A stretch of 64,000 nt of DNA, from contig CAYJBH010000003.1 of NCBI GenBank assembly GCA_964368625.1, forward strand, positions 1 to 64,000, given 5' to 3'. This stretch comes from CAYJBH01 sp964368625 (GTDB taxonomy: Bacteria > Bacillota > Clostridia > Oscillospirales > Ruminococcaceae). Below, piece by piece: positions 1 to 8,255 of this stretch; position 1 is the first letter of the stretch, and each line of letters opens with the position of its first letter. The notes under the pieces were generated by a model. It had not been told where the DNA came from, ran no database searches, and saw only the letters and a list, made by a program, of their open reading frames with translations. The position numbers and the translations under genes were made by a program.

Positions 1-2
1 AA

Positions 3-488
3 ACAACATTTGCAGCAGCAGGTCAGCAGGGTGTTATCCGTCGTGACCCAATGGCAATGTTACCGTTCTGCGGTTACAACATTGGTGATTACTTCGGCCA
101 CTGGTTAACAATGGGTAAAAAACTTGGCGATAAAGCACCAAAAATCTTTAACGTAAACTGGTTCCGTATCGACGACGATGGCAAGTTTATCTGGCCTGGA
201 TTTGGCGATAATATGCGCGTTCTTAACTGGATTGTTGAGCGTTGCCATGGTAATGCTGATGCAGTAGAGAGCCCAATCGGATTTATTCCTAATGCTAAGG
301 ACATCGACATTGCCGGACTTGAAGGTGATGGAATTACTCTTGATGTTGTTGAAGGTCTTCTTGATGTAGACAAGGCTTTATGGCTTGAAGATGCAGCAGC
401 TTGCCGTGAGTTCTACACCAAAATCGGCTCAAGAATGCCAAAAGAGCTTTGTGATGAGCTTGAGAAGCAGGAAGCTCGCCTAAAATAA
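3..488 (+). CDS. pckG: Phosphoenolpyruvate carboxykinase (GTP), C-terminal part
   Basis: Only the last 161 codons are in the window; the gene starts upstream of base 1. The enzyme interconverts oxaloacetate plus GTP with phosphoenolpyruvate, CO2 and GDP in the cytoplasm. The visible part contains the conserved stretch DPMAMLPFCGYNIGDYFGHW and, further on, FNVNWFRIDDDGKFIWPGFG, which belong to the nucleotide-binding C-terminal half of GTP-type PEPCK and are not found in the ATP-type family. The reading frame is intact to its TAA. A strong intrinsic terminator follows within 50 bp, so this is the last gene of its transcript. The family call is secure; the catalytic P-loop cannot be checked because it lies outside the window. 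Confidence 0.95.
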   Translation, partial: TTFAAAGQQGVIRRDPMAMLPFCGYNIGDYFGHWLTMGKKLGDKAPKIFNVNWFRIDDDGKFIWPGFGDNMRVLNWIVERCHGNADAVESPIGFIPNAKDIDIAGLEGDGITLDVVEGLLDVDKALWLEDAAACREFYTKIGSRMPKELCDELEKQEARLK

Positions 489-527
489 TTTAGGAGACGC
501 TAGGTTTCTCTATTAAGGATACTTGAT

Positions 528-562
528 AAAAAAGCGATGTGAGAAAATCACATCGCTTTTTT
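528..562 (+). terminator. Intrinsic terminator after pckG
   Basis: A perfect 9-bp stem (GCGATGTGA / TCACATCGC, 534-542 and 548-556) with loop GAAAA is flanked by six A and followed by six T. It ends the pckG transcript. The A-run makes it usable on the minus strand too, for the histidine phosphatase gene that ends at 578. Confidence 0.93.
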
Positions 563-577
563 CATTTATAAACACTC

Positions 578-1147
578 CTAATAATTAAAGACATTAATTT
601 TTTCTATTGAGAGTAAATTGTTTTCTTCAAAGGTGAATTTTACTATCCATGGAAACAATCTTTTTATCTTAGTGAACTCATTATATCCAAAAGAATTATC
701 GAAATAATTAATTATAGTGCTTAATGCAGTTCCATGGCTACCTATAACAATGTTTTTATTTCTATATGCTATTAAAACTTGACGCAAAGCCTTAATATTT
801 CGAGCTTGAACTTCCCCTAAGGTTTCACCATCTGTTAATTTATATGTGAAATCATTCCACTGTGCCCTACAAAAGGCATTAAAGTCATCAATCCAACTAC
901 TATCAACACGGCGCTCTTTGAATTCATCTATAAGCTGAATAGAGATATTATGTTTATCTGCAAAGTGTATGATTGTATCTATTGATCTTTTGTATGGACT
1001 GGATAAAATAATATCGATTTTTTTATCTGATAGATAGGTTGTAATCAATTCTCTATCTATTAACCCCTTTTTTGTAAGCTCGCGTGTTCTGTCATCGTGG
1101 TTGCTATAGTTTGGCTCTGCATGCCTTACAAAATAGACTGTGGTCAT
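578..1147 (-). CDS. Histidine phosphatase family protein
   Basis: A 189-residue cytoplasmic protein of the phosphoglycerate-mutase-like (histidine phosphatase) superfamily. The N-terminal signature FVRHAEP carries Arg8 and the phosphate-accepting His9; SSPYKRS supplies the second phosphate-binding Arg, and GSHGTALS the second His. All core catalytic residues are therefore present, but the substrate is not predictable. The start at 1147 follows an AGAGGA ribosome binding site; an upstream extension of the frame would run into the divergent gene. A paralogue with the same SSPYKRS block and a similar C-terminal region lies at 31763-32356, where the key Arg is lost. It is divergent from the acetyltransferase gene, with only 45 bp between the starts. 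Confidence 0.88.
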   Translation of the reverse strand: MTTVYFVRHAEPNYSNHDDRTRELTKKGLIDRELITTYLSDKKIDIILSSPYKRSIDTIIHFADKHNISIQLIDEFKERRVDSSWIDDFNAFCRAQWNDFTYKLTDGETLGEVQARNIKALRQVLIAYRNKNIVIGSHGTALSTIINYFDNSFGYNEFTKIKRLFPWIVKFTFEENNLLSIEKINVFNY

Positions 1148-1192
1148 AGAAATCCTCTTGTTTAGAACTGACATAATAATTAAGGACAAATT

Positions 1193-1753
1193 ATGAATCA
1201 TCTTGGAACTAAAACGCTTGAAACTAATAGACTTATATTGAGAAAAATAACCCAAAATGATATCGAAGCTGCCTTTAAGAACTGGACGAGCGACGAAAAA
1301 GTTACCGAGTATTTAAGATGGCCAACACATCTTAATATTTCGGTTACTGAATTTGTGTTAAACGGTTGGATAAAATCTTACGAAAAAAAGCATTATTATC
1401 AATGGGCAATAGTTTTAAAAGCAATTAATGAGCCAATCGGTACCATTGGAGTAGTTGGATTAAAGGAATTATTAAAAGCAACTGAAGTTGGATACTGCAT
1501 TGGCAGTAAATGGTGGAACAATGGTATAGTAACCGAGGCGCTAACAGCTATAATACATTTTTTGTTTAACGAGGTAAAGGTAAATAGAATTGAATCACAA
1601 CACGACCCTAACAACGTCAACTCAGGAAAGGTACTGTTAAAATGCGGTTTTAAATATGAAGGGACGCTGCGTGAAGCTGATGTAAATAATAAAGGGATAG
1701 TTGATACAGCAATTTATAGTTTACTAGCTAGTGAATATTTTGGTGAACAATAG
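1193..1753 (+). CDS. GNAT family N-acetyltransferase (RimJ/RimL-like)
   Basis: A 186-residue protein that should transfer an acetyl group from acetyl-CoA to an amine. It opens with the pattern typical of the RimJ/RimL branch (LETNRLILRKITQND). It has the acetyl-CoA-binding segment VGYCIGSKWWNNGIVTEAL and the late motif RIESQHDPNNVNSGKVLLKC with the usual N-x-x-S, followed by GFKYEG. The substrate cannot be read from sequence; relatives acetylate ribosomal proteins, antibiotics or small amines. An AAGGA ribosome binding site lies 6-8 bases before the ATG. No partner gene is evident downstream. Confidence 0.88.
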   Translation: MNHLGTKTLETNRLILRKITQNDIEAAFKNWTSDEKVTEYLRWPTHLNISVTEFVLNGWIKSYEKKHYYQWAIVLKAINEPIGTIGVVGLKELLKATEVGYCIGSKWWNNGIVTEALTAIIHFLFNEVKVNRIESQHDPNNVNSGKVLLKCGFKYEGTLREADVNNKGIVDTAIYSLLASEYFGEQ

Positions 1754-1998
1754 TAATTATTTATCGAGCCATATAACAGAATTATAATTCAACATTGTTT
1801 ATTTTGATTATATTTTTTTGGTAGAAAATCAAAAAACAGAAACAAGAGAAGCATGAATTATTGGTATTATCTAACTATTCCTGCTAAATACCGTTGATTA
1901 ATTGATGATTATACAAATAACACTTAGCTAGGAATCTGAGTAATACAGTGATTTGGCTAGGTTACAGCGATTTTACTTTACGAGGGGCTAAGATATTG

Positions 1999-2865
1999 TT
2001 AAGTTAACAAAGCTATTTTTTCGCAAAGTAGTTGCCATTGCTGCATAGTAAGCTTTTCAGCACGTATGTTGGCGTTATTGGTAACGCTTGTAACCACATC
2101 GGTTAAAACGACCTTCCCTTGGCTAAAAGACGCATTTAAAGCATTTACTAGTGTCTTCCTTCGTTGCTCAAAACCTGCCCTTACTATTCTAAAGAACAAC
2201 TTTTCGTCTGCAACGGGATAAGGAAGCGGGGTTTGAGGCGATAGCCTAATAACACTGGAAGCAACCTTTGGTGGGGGATAAAATGATCCGGCCTGAACAT
2301 CAAACAGCTTTTCGGTTTTAGTATAATAGCTAACAGCTACAGTTACGGCCCCGCTTTCCCTAGTGCCAACATCTGCACATAGTCGATCGGCAGCTTCCTT
2401 TTGCACCATAACAGTAATACTCTCAAAACCGGCAGGGTTTTCTAGTAGCATCATAATAACGGGGCTGGTAATGTAGTAAGGCAGGTTGGCAACAACAGCT
2501 ACCGGAATGCCTGCAAACTCCTCTTTTATAAGAGCGGGGATATCAGTTTTCATTGCATCACAAAATCTCACCGTTAGATTATCACAGTGTGCCAATGTTT
2601 CCTCATGAATAGGTTTAAGTCGATGGTCTATCTCTAAGCTAACTACCTTAGAAGAAGCCTCACAAAGATGTTCGGTAAGGGTTCCTATACCGGTGCCTAT
2701 TTCCAAAACTCCATGACTAGGTGTTATCCCCGAGTATTCAACAATCTTAGGACAAAGACTAGGGTTAACAATAAAGTTTTGGCCAAATCTTTTTGTGGGC
2801 ATGGCACCGTATTCTGTACACAGCCTGGAGATGGTATTTCGGTTAGTTAAATCATATTTTTTCAT
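1999..2865 (-). CDS. ksgA: 16S rRNA (adenine1518-N6/adenine1519-N6)-dimethyltransferase
   Basis: KsgA/RsmA dimethylates two adjacent adenines in helix 45 of 16S rRNA using S-adenosylmethionine, a late step in 30S assembly. The 288-residue protein shows the family's opening (KRFGQNF, residues 26-31), the SAM-binding loop EIGTGIG (55-61) and the catalytic motif IV, ANLPYY (126-131). I place the start at 2865 because the family normally begins with a short LTN...I segment. That ATG overlaps the last 14 bases of cdd and has GGAG just upstream. The two genes are therefore translationally coupled. The frame stays open for 35 codons further upstream, but that part has no family similarity. Confidence 0.95.
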   Translation of the reverse strand: MKKYDLTNRNTISRLCTEYGAMPTKRFGQNFIVNPSLCPKIVEYSGITPSHGVLEIGTGIGTLTEHLCEASSKVVSLEIDHRLKPIHEETLAHCDNLTVRFCDAMKTDIPALIKEEFAGIPVAVVANLPYYITSPVIMMLLENPAGFESITVMVQKEAADRLCADVGTRESGAVTVAVSYYTKTEKLFDVQAGSFYPPPKVASSVIRLSPQTPLPYPVADEKLFFRIVRAGFEQRRKTLVNALNASFSQGKVVLTDVVTSVTNNANIRAEKLTMQQWQLLCEKIALLT

Positions 2866-3256
2866 CAAAAGCTCCACTAAATGCATGTGGAAGTAATTCT
2901 CCCACAGTAAAATCCTGTTGTAACTTATTTCCTTTAGTATATATTGGTGTATCCTGTTTTGCAAATTCAATTAAAAATTGCCTACATGCGCCACAGGGCA
3001 TGCAGCTTTCTCCTGCAGCACAGTAAACTGCCAGAGCTACTATACTTTGACAACCACTTGAGACCATCTTAACGGCTGCAGTGCGTTCAGCGCAGATGGT
3101 TATGCCATAAGAAGCGTTCTCAACATTGCAACCTGTGTAGATATTACCATCCACACCAAGTATTGAAGCACCAACCTTAAAGCCGGAATATGGGCTGTAA
3201 GCAAGCATTGCAGCATCTACCGCTGCATTTAATAATTTTGTTTTATCAATTTTCAT
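2852..3256 (-). CDS. cdd: Cytidine deaminase
   Basis: A 134-residue homotetrameric-type cytidine deaminase that converts cytidine and deoxycytidine to uridine nucleosides in pyrimidine salvage. The zinc site is complete: CAE at 55-57 (Cys ligand and catalytic Glu) and PCGAC at 87-91 (two Cys ligands). NVENASYG binds the ribose. The start at 3256 has AGAGGAAAA in front; the longer frame lacks a ribosome binding site. Its last codons overlap the ksgA start. It is divergent from the dCMP deaminase gene, so two pyrimidine deaminases share a promoter region of about 70 bp. Confidence 0.95.
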   Translation of the reverse strand: MKIDKTKLLNAAVDAAMLAYSPYSGFKVGASILGVDGNIYTGCNVENASYGITICAERTAAVKMVSSGCQSIVALAVYCAAGESCMPCGACRQFLIEFAKQDTPIYTKGNKLQQDFTVGELLPHAFSGAFDEKI

Positions 3257-3326
3257 TAATTTTCCTCTTGCAATTATCGACAATATGTTATAAAATTTTA
3301 TTAACATCTACATTATGAGGGAAGAT

Positions 3327-3812
3327 ATGCGTCGTGATAAGACAAACTACTATCTGGACATAGCTGAAACGGTTGCAAAGCGCGGAACCTGTCTGCGCCG
3401 TAACTATGGCGCGGTAATTGTTAAGAATGATAATATTATTTCAACAGGTTTTTCCGGTGCACCCAGAGGCAGAAAGAATTGCTGTGATATCGGTGTGTGT
3501 CGCCGTGAAAGGATGCAGGTGCCTCGGGGCCAACGATATGAACTATGTCGAAGCGTACATGCCGAAGCAAATGCAATAATAAGTGCCGCAAGAGAAAACA
3601 TGCTTGGTGCTACTATGTATATTGTTGGTATGGAGGCAAGTGGGGAATATGTTGCAAATGCAAGCAGCTGTTCTATGTGTAAACGTTTAATTATTAATGC
3701 CGGAATACAAAAGATTGTTATAAGGAACGACAGCGAAGCCTTTAACGCATTAGATGTAGACGATGAATGGGTATTTCACGACGAGAGCCTATCAGACGAA
3801 CTTGGGTATTAA
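3327..3812 (+). CDS. comEB: dCMP deaminase (ComEB-like)
   Basis: A 161-residue zinc-dependent deoxycytidylate deaminase that makes dUMP for thymidylate synthesis. It has the HAE zinc/catalytic motif (78-80) and a second motif SCSMC (114-118) with the two Cys ligands; the family usually has Pro where this protein has Ser114. I chose the second ATG (3327) because AGGGA lies 5 bases before it, whereas the ATG at 3315 has no ribosome binding site. The 3' end overlaps the convergent membrane-protein gene by 4 bases. The name comes from the Bacillus competence operon, but no other comE gene is adjacent. Confidence 0.92.
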   Translation: MRRDKTNYYLDIAETVAKRGTCLRRNYGAVIVKNDNIISTGFSGAPRGRKNCCDIGVCRRERMQVPRGQRYELCRSVHAEANAIISAARENMLGATMYIVGMEASGEYVANASSCSMCKRLIINAGIQKIVIRNDSEAFNALDVDDEWVFHDESLSDELGY

Positions 3813-4597
3813 TATATAGTCATAACTCTTATCTTCTTATCCTTGTTATAATATATTGTTGTATATAGAGCTAGAAGACCTATACTAAACGATGAAATAT
3901 TTTGTAAAAACGGCACCGGTAACATGGTGTTGTTTATTATACCGTAAATTACCTCTGCCGAGGAGATGGAGGAAGCAAAAAGAAAGCAAATTAAGCCTGA
4001 AATTGATATGGCAAAAGCAGATCTAGAAAGGCCATATAGATGCTTTACAAGGCTGGTTAAAAATATTACCACAGTCATAGGAACGAGCACCTCTATAATA
4101 GATGATACTCTATCTGTTGAGGAGATGATTGTAACAAAACGATAGAGCATAAGGATATAATAATAGGCTGTTCCAAACAATGCAAAAAACATCGGTCCAA
4201 CAGCAAGCTGGTTTGAGGTTAAGGATACAAAGCCACTTAAGGTAAACCATATTCCAGATAAAAACATTGCAACTGCAATAATTATTTCAGTTAGCGTTGA
4301 GCCTAAGCTAATAACATAAAGATATAAAAAAACCGAAGCAAATATATGAATAATTCCAACGAGTAACATAATTATGTAAAAGCCTTTTCCGGAAATTGTT
4401 CTACCGCGTTTTCTTAAGAAAATTGTAGAATGCACGAAAATCAGTATTATTGGTACTAAAAATGTAAGATATCTTATTGAAGCGTTCATTACCGTAACTA
4501 GGCCATCTGCGCCTGTAAAATAGCTAAGGTCATAATACCTTGCCATACCTAAAAAAAGACATATTAACAATATGAATACTAAAGATACTGTTTTCAT
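3809..4597 (-). CDS. Polytopic membrane protein of unknown function
   Basis: I do not recognise this 262-residue protein. It is almost wholly hydrophobic, with roughly seven or eight predicted membrane segments. A signal-anchor-like first segment (about residues 3-19) is followed by a short loop and segments near 40-60, 72-98, 103-125, 132-150, 165-185, 195-215 and 232-250. The C-terminus is short and basic. There is no recognisable transporter or enzyme motif. The start at 4597 follows GAGG at a spacing of 5. It is divergent from the SpoIID-family gene, with 121 bp between the starts, which weakly suggests a membrane role connected to sporulation or the envelope. Its stop overlaps the dCMP deaminase stop. 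Confidence 0.75.
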   Translation of the reverse strand: MKTVSLVFILLICLFLGMARYYDLSYFTGADGLVTVMNASIRYLTFLVPIILIFVHSTIFLRKRGRTISGKGFYIIMLLVGIIHIFASVFLYLYVISLGSTLTEIIIAVAMFLSGIWFTLSGFVSLTSNQLAVGPMFFALFGTAYYYILMLYRFVTIISSTDRVSSIIEVLVPMTVVIFLTSLVKHLYGLSRSAFAISISGLICFLFASSISSAEVIYGIINNTMLPVPFLQNISSFSIGLLALYTTIYYNKDKKIRVMTIY

Positions 4598-4718
4598 AAA
4601 ACCTCGATGTATAAACATAAATAATCTTAACTAAAGTAGCACTGTTGTCGGTATATAATCATAGCGTAAAGCATAATCTTTTAAAAAGAGGAAAAATCTG
4701 AAAGGATTGGATACTAAA

Positions 4719-5774
4719 ATGAAAAAGATTATTGCATTATTACTATTTTTTGGAACGGTTAGTTTTTTGTCGCCTTATTCATGGATGCTATTGTCTAAAG
4801 CATATAGCCAACCGGGTGTAGCTATAGAAGATGAACAGCCACAAGAGCAAGAGAGTACACAGTTTGAATCTATTCAGCCCGGTGAAAGCGAGCTGCCAGA
4901 GGAGTCGTTACAAGCTAATAAGGCTAAATTTTCTGAGTTTACGATATACTGCAACGATCGTTCAAATGTTGTTATTGTTTCGTCAACAGAGTACCTAATA
5001 GGTGCACTTGCTGTTGAGATGACGCTATCTAGTCCGATTGAGGCATTAAAAGCGCAGACTGTTGCGGCATATAGTTACGCAGTGGCTCGCGCTGAAAACA
5101 AGGAAGCATCTGAAACACCAATGAATGCTGATTTTTCAGCAACACCATCGCAATACGAAGGGTTTGCAACCGAAGAGGAGCTAAAACATCTTTGGGGTGA
5201 TGGCTATGAAGAAAACTATAAATACCTATCAGATATTGTTAATTCGGTACTGGGTGAAGCGGTTTTATACGAAGGAAAGGCAGCTTTAAGTTGTTATTTC
5301 CCTTTGTCGAACGGTAAAACACTTCCGAGCGACTTAGTATTCGGTACAGAATTACCTTACTTAATTTCGGTGGAATCACCATATGATACACATTCCCCGG
5401 AATACATGCAGAAAATTACCTTTACCGCACAACAAATATATGATGTGTTGATGGTTGAATTCCCTAATACGGAGTTAAAAGGCGAACCGATAGAGTGGTT
5501 TACTGCCCCGGCATATAATGATTACGGATACCTAACCGAAATAACAGCCGGGGGAGTGGTGATTCCGTCAGATAAATTGCGTGAGTGTCTGGGCCTGAGA
5601 TCGAATGCTATACAGATAGAGTTTGTTGATGATGTCTTTATATTCACCACACAGGGTATGGGGCATGGTGTGGGGATGTCACAATACAGTGCCAAAATGA
5701 TGGCAGAAAACGGTTACACATATCGCGATATTTTAGGATATTTTTATCCCGGCACAACGGTGGAGCTTTATTAA
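4719..5774 (+). CDS. spoIID: SpoIID/LytB domain protein (peptidoglycan lytic transglycosylase)
   Basis: SpoIID cleaves denuded peptidoglycan strands and drives engulfment during sporulation. This 351-residue protein has an N-terminal membrane anchor (about residues 3-25), a Glu/Gln-rich linker, and the SpoIID core. LAVEMT contains the Glu (near residue 100) that matches the catalytic Glu of the family. The following EALKAQTVAAYSYAVAR is the family's helix, and GHGVGMSQ lies at 315-322 near the C-terminus. The ATG at 4719 is preferred; an in-frame TTG at 4707 abuts the AAAGGA ribosome binding site and is too close. A SpoIIQ-like gene lies 2.4 kb away, a linkage common in Clostridia. It could also be a vegetative SpoIID paralogue. 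Confidence 0.85.
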   Translation: MKKIIALLLFFGTVSFLSPYSWMLLSKAYSQPGVAIEDEQPQEQESTQFESIQPGESELPEESLQANKAKFSEFTIYCNDRSNVVIVSSTEYLIGALAVEMTLSSPIEALKAQTVAAYSYAVARAENKEASETPMNADFSATPSQYEGFATEEELKHLWGDGYEENYKYLSDIVNSVLGEAVLYEGKAALSCYFPLSNGKTLPSDLVFGTELPYLISVESPYDTHSPEYMQKITFTAQQIYDVLMVEFPNTELKGEPIEWFTAPAYNDYGYLTEITAGGVVIPSDKLRECLGLRSNAIQIEFVDDVFIFTTQGMGHGVGMSQYSAKMMAENGYTYRDILGYFYPGTTVELY

Positions 5775-5783
5775 TATACTAAT

Positions 5784-7250
5784 TTACCCGAGAGTTGATT
5801 TTAGGTTAGCAATCTCCTGTGCAGCAAGAGGATCAGTATTACTAAATAGGCTGCCATACCGATAAAGTGCAAATCCTGAAACCCCGCTAATTTGTCGCAA
5901 CGCTTCAACCTGTTTTGCAAGATTGTTGCCGGAACTCCACTCTGCTTGATCATTAGATCCGCCATCGCCAACCCCAATACGGTATGCGCCAAGCCCGATA
6001 TAGAGAGAAACAGAAGCGGCACGAGGGTATGATGCCCACTCGTTACTAAGATTTACAAACTGGTAATCCGTTCGCCCGGAGGCTGTTAGATAATTAAAAC
6101 CCCAGTAAAGCTGTGGCATTATATAATCAACATAGCCGGGCGTGGAAAGCCATAACTTAACATCACTATATTGTGTGTTATAGTTGTTATCGTTATTTCC
6201 CTGAGGAGAAATACCAAATACAACAGAGGGATCGGCATTTTTTACAGCGGAATAAACCTTGGTAACAAGACTGTTAACATTAGACCTTCTCCAGTTGGCG
6301 AGGCCAACTCCGCCTCCTAACTTGGAATAAGCGGCACTATCAAAGCTTGCATCGGTGGTTGGATAGAAATAATCATCAAATTGTATGCCGTCAATATCAT
6401 AGTTCTTTACTATTTCAACAACGCCGGATACAATTAAATCTTGAACCTCGGTATATGCAGGGTTGTAGTAAAGGCCATCATTAGCACTAACAACATAGTC
6501 GGATGTTGCTGGATTGTTCATATATACTACAGCCGGATTATTAGAGGCTAGCGAAGCAGGCTTACTGCTCGTTAACTGTACTCGATAAGGATTAATCCAA
6601 GCTTCTATTCGAAGCCCTCTTTCTCTACATAGATTAATTACCACATTTAATGGATCGTAGGGTAAAGAAGAACCCTGAGTTCCGGTAACAAGGTGGCTGG
6701 TAGGGAAGATAGACGAGTTATACAAAGCATCGCCAAATGGTCTTACATGAAAGATAACGGTATTAATTCCTGTAGATACGCAGTTATCGAGCATGGTTTT
6801 TATTGAAGAGGTGAAACTTTGTTCTGATGACATGTTGATCCCCTCAAGCTCGAGATAGGATATCCAGACAGCCCGATACTCTTCACTATCATTCACAACC
6901 TGAACCGAGCTATTAATATCTGAGGGTACACTAGAGACAACCTCTTCATCTGTATGTGATGAAGAAGCAGATTCTAGGTCTTTCGCTGAATCAGATTGAG
7001 AGGTTGATGATAATTCGGTTGATAATGATGTAGATGTAGCAGAACTATCAATGCTGGGAGCACTGTCAGGTTCGGCAATAACTGCGACTGTAGAAGAGTT
7101 TGATGCATAGCTCGAAGAAACGAGTTCGTCGGGCTCTGACGTTAAGGAACTAATCCCAATAACACCAAGGCCAACCACCAGAACTAATCCTGATAAAATA
7201 TATACAACAAGCCTCGTTAAAGACTTATTTTTTAACTTTCGGTACTTCAT
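5784..7250 (-). CDS. GHL10 (DUF187) family glycosidase-like protein, membrane-anchored
   Basis: A 488-residue exported protein. It has a basic N-terminus and one membrane segment (about 14-34), then a Ser/Thr-rich low-complexity linker (about 45-120), then a glycosyl-hydrolase-like 10 TIM-barrel domain from about residue 123. That domain starts EYRAVWISYLE and contains GINTVIFHVRPFGDALY, RIEAWINPYR and DIDGIQFDDYFYP. Related proteins include YngK of Bacillus; they are thought to cleave peptidoglycan-type or other glycans. AAGGAAAA precedes the chosen ATG. It is convergent with the SpoIID gene (9-bp gap) and downstream of the SpoIIQ-like gene on the same strand, so a role in cell-wall glycan remodelling is a reasonable inference. 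Confidence 0.87.
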   Translation of the reverse strand: MKYRKLKNKSLTRLVVYILSGLVLVVGLGVIGISSLTSEPDELVSSSYASNSSTVAVIAEPDSAPSIDSSATSTSLSTELSSTSQSDSAKDLESASSSHTDEEVVSSVPSDINSSVQVVNDSEEYRAVWISYLELEGINMSSEQSFTSSIKTMLDNCVSTGINTVIFHVRPFGDALYNSSIFPTSHLVTGTQGSSLPYDPLNVVINLCRERGLRIEAWINPYRVQLTSSKPASLASNNPAVVYMNNPATSDYVVSANDGLYYNPAYTEVQDLIVSGVVEIVKNYDIDGIQFDDYFYPTTDASFDSAAYSKLGGGVGLANWRRSNVNSLVTKVYSAVKNADPSVVFGISPQGNNDNNYNTQYSDVKLWLSTPGYVDYIMPQLYWGFNYLTASGRTDYQFVNLSNEWASYPRAASVSLYIGLGAYRIGVGDGGSNDQAEWSSGNNLAKQVEALRQISGVSGFALYRYGSLFSNTDPLAAQEIANLKSTLG

Positions 7251-7341
7251 AGTTTTCCTTACATAATCTCCATAATATTTTACCACAAACCACCGCCACA
7301 GTCAACCGTAGCGGTGGTAATATAATCGACAGATTATTCAC

Positions 7342-8169
7342 TCACTTAAGATCGGTAAAAGAAAAATATTCTTCACCTTTTATCGCTTCAATATGAATAT
7401 GAGGTTCATCTGCTATTTCTGCTGGCACTTCACCTATCTTTCCAATGATTTCACCCGAGCGTAGCTGTTGTCCTTTTTGAACAGCTATATCCGGGTTGAG
7501 ACCACAGTAACGAATAGTTACATCTTCTGAAGCTATCTCAACTACACCGCCCCATAAATCATCTATAGAAACACTGATAACCTCGCCGCCAACAGCGGCC
7601 ATTACTGCGGTGTCAAGTGCTGCAGCGATATCTACTCCATTATGAGTTCGCCAATCATTCATTGTATTATTATATACAAGCTCATCACCACTAAATTCCG
7701 TAACTACGCTTCCCGAAACAGGCATGGTGAAGCTGGGAGGCTCTTCGGCTGTATCATCAACAGCCTGAGCAGGTGTTGCTTCTACAGCAGTTTCAACGAT
7801 TTCTTCCTCTATTTCAGCAGTTTGTGAATCAAGATCGCTGTCGCTATCGGTTTCAGCTACCGTATCAACAATTTCATCTTCTTCTTCCTGCTGTGAAGAT
7901 GATGCAGCACTACTATCGTTAGAGTCTTCATCCTCTGTGTCTGGGTTTATAGGAACATTAGTTTGTGAGTTATCAACCGGTGCTCCTAAATCATTATTTG
8001 GTATAGCCGATTCGCTCATAAAGGAGTTACCATCTGAAACGAAATGATCCATAAGGGTTTCTACAGCGAGATAGGAGGATACAGCTGCTGCTATAACACA
8101 AACTATCAATACTATATAAAATCCCTTTGATTTAAAAAAACCTGTTAACCCTTTTTTGTTATCATTCAT
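7342..8169 (-). CDS. spoIIQ: M23 family metallopeptidase, SpoIIQ-like
   Basis: A 275-residue single-pass membrane protein: cytoplasmic basic tail, membrane segment at about 17-39, a very acidic Asp/Glu/Ser linker (about 70-145) and a LytM/M23 domain. In Bacilli, SpoIIQ in the forespore membrane binds SpoIIIAH across the septum; Clostridial versions are often active endopeptidases. Here the zinc ligands appear complete: HNGVD gives His176 and Asp180, and PHIHIEA gives His257/His259. It should therefore be catalytically competent, unlike the Bacillus protein. The start at 8169 follows AAAGGTGG. The assignment as SpoIIQ rather than a general M23 endopeptidase rests on architecture and the nearby SpoIID gene. 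Confidence 0.78.
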   Translation of the reverse strand: MNDNKKGLTGFFKSKGFYIVLIVCVIAAAVSSYLAVETLMDHFVSDGNSFMSESAIPNNDLGAPVDNSQTNVPINPDTEDEDSNDSSAASSSQQEEEDEIVDTVAETDSDSDLDSQTAEIEEEIVETAVEATPAQAVDDTAEEPPSFTMPVSGSVVTEFSGDELVYNNTMNDWRTHNGVDIAAALDTAVMAAVGGEVISVSIDDLWGGVVEIASEDVTIRYCGLNPDIAVQKGQQLRSGEIIGKIGEVPAEIADEPHIHIEAIKGEEYFSFTDLK

Positions 8170-8255
8170 AAAATCCACCTTTCCTGCGTTGTACTGTGTA
8201 GTTTAGTCAGAAAAGATGGATTTATTCATATGTACTTTGTAAATATATTTTAGTG

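Noticed and set aside
3315..3327. Upstream ATG of the dCMP deaminase gene as start
   Set aside because: No ribosome binding site precedes it, whereas AGGGA lies at the right distance before the ATG at 3327.
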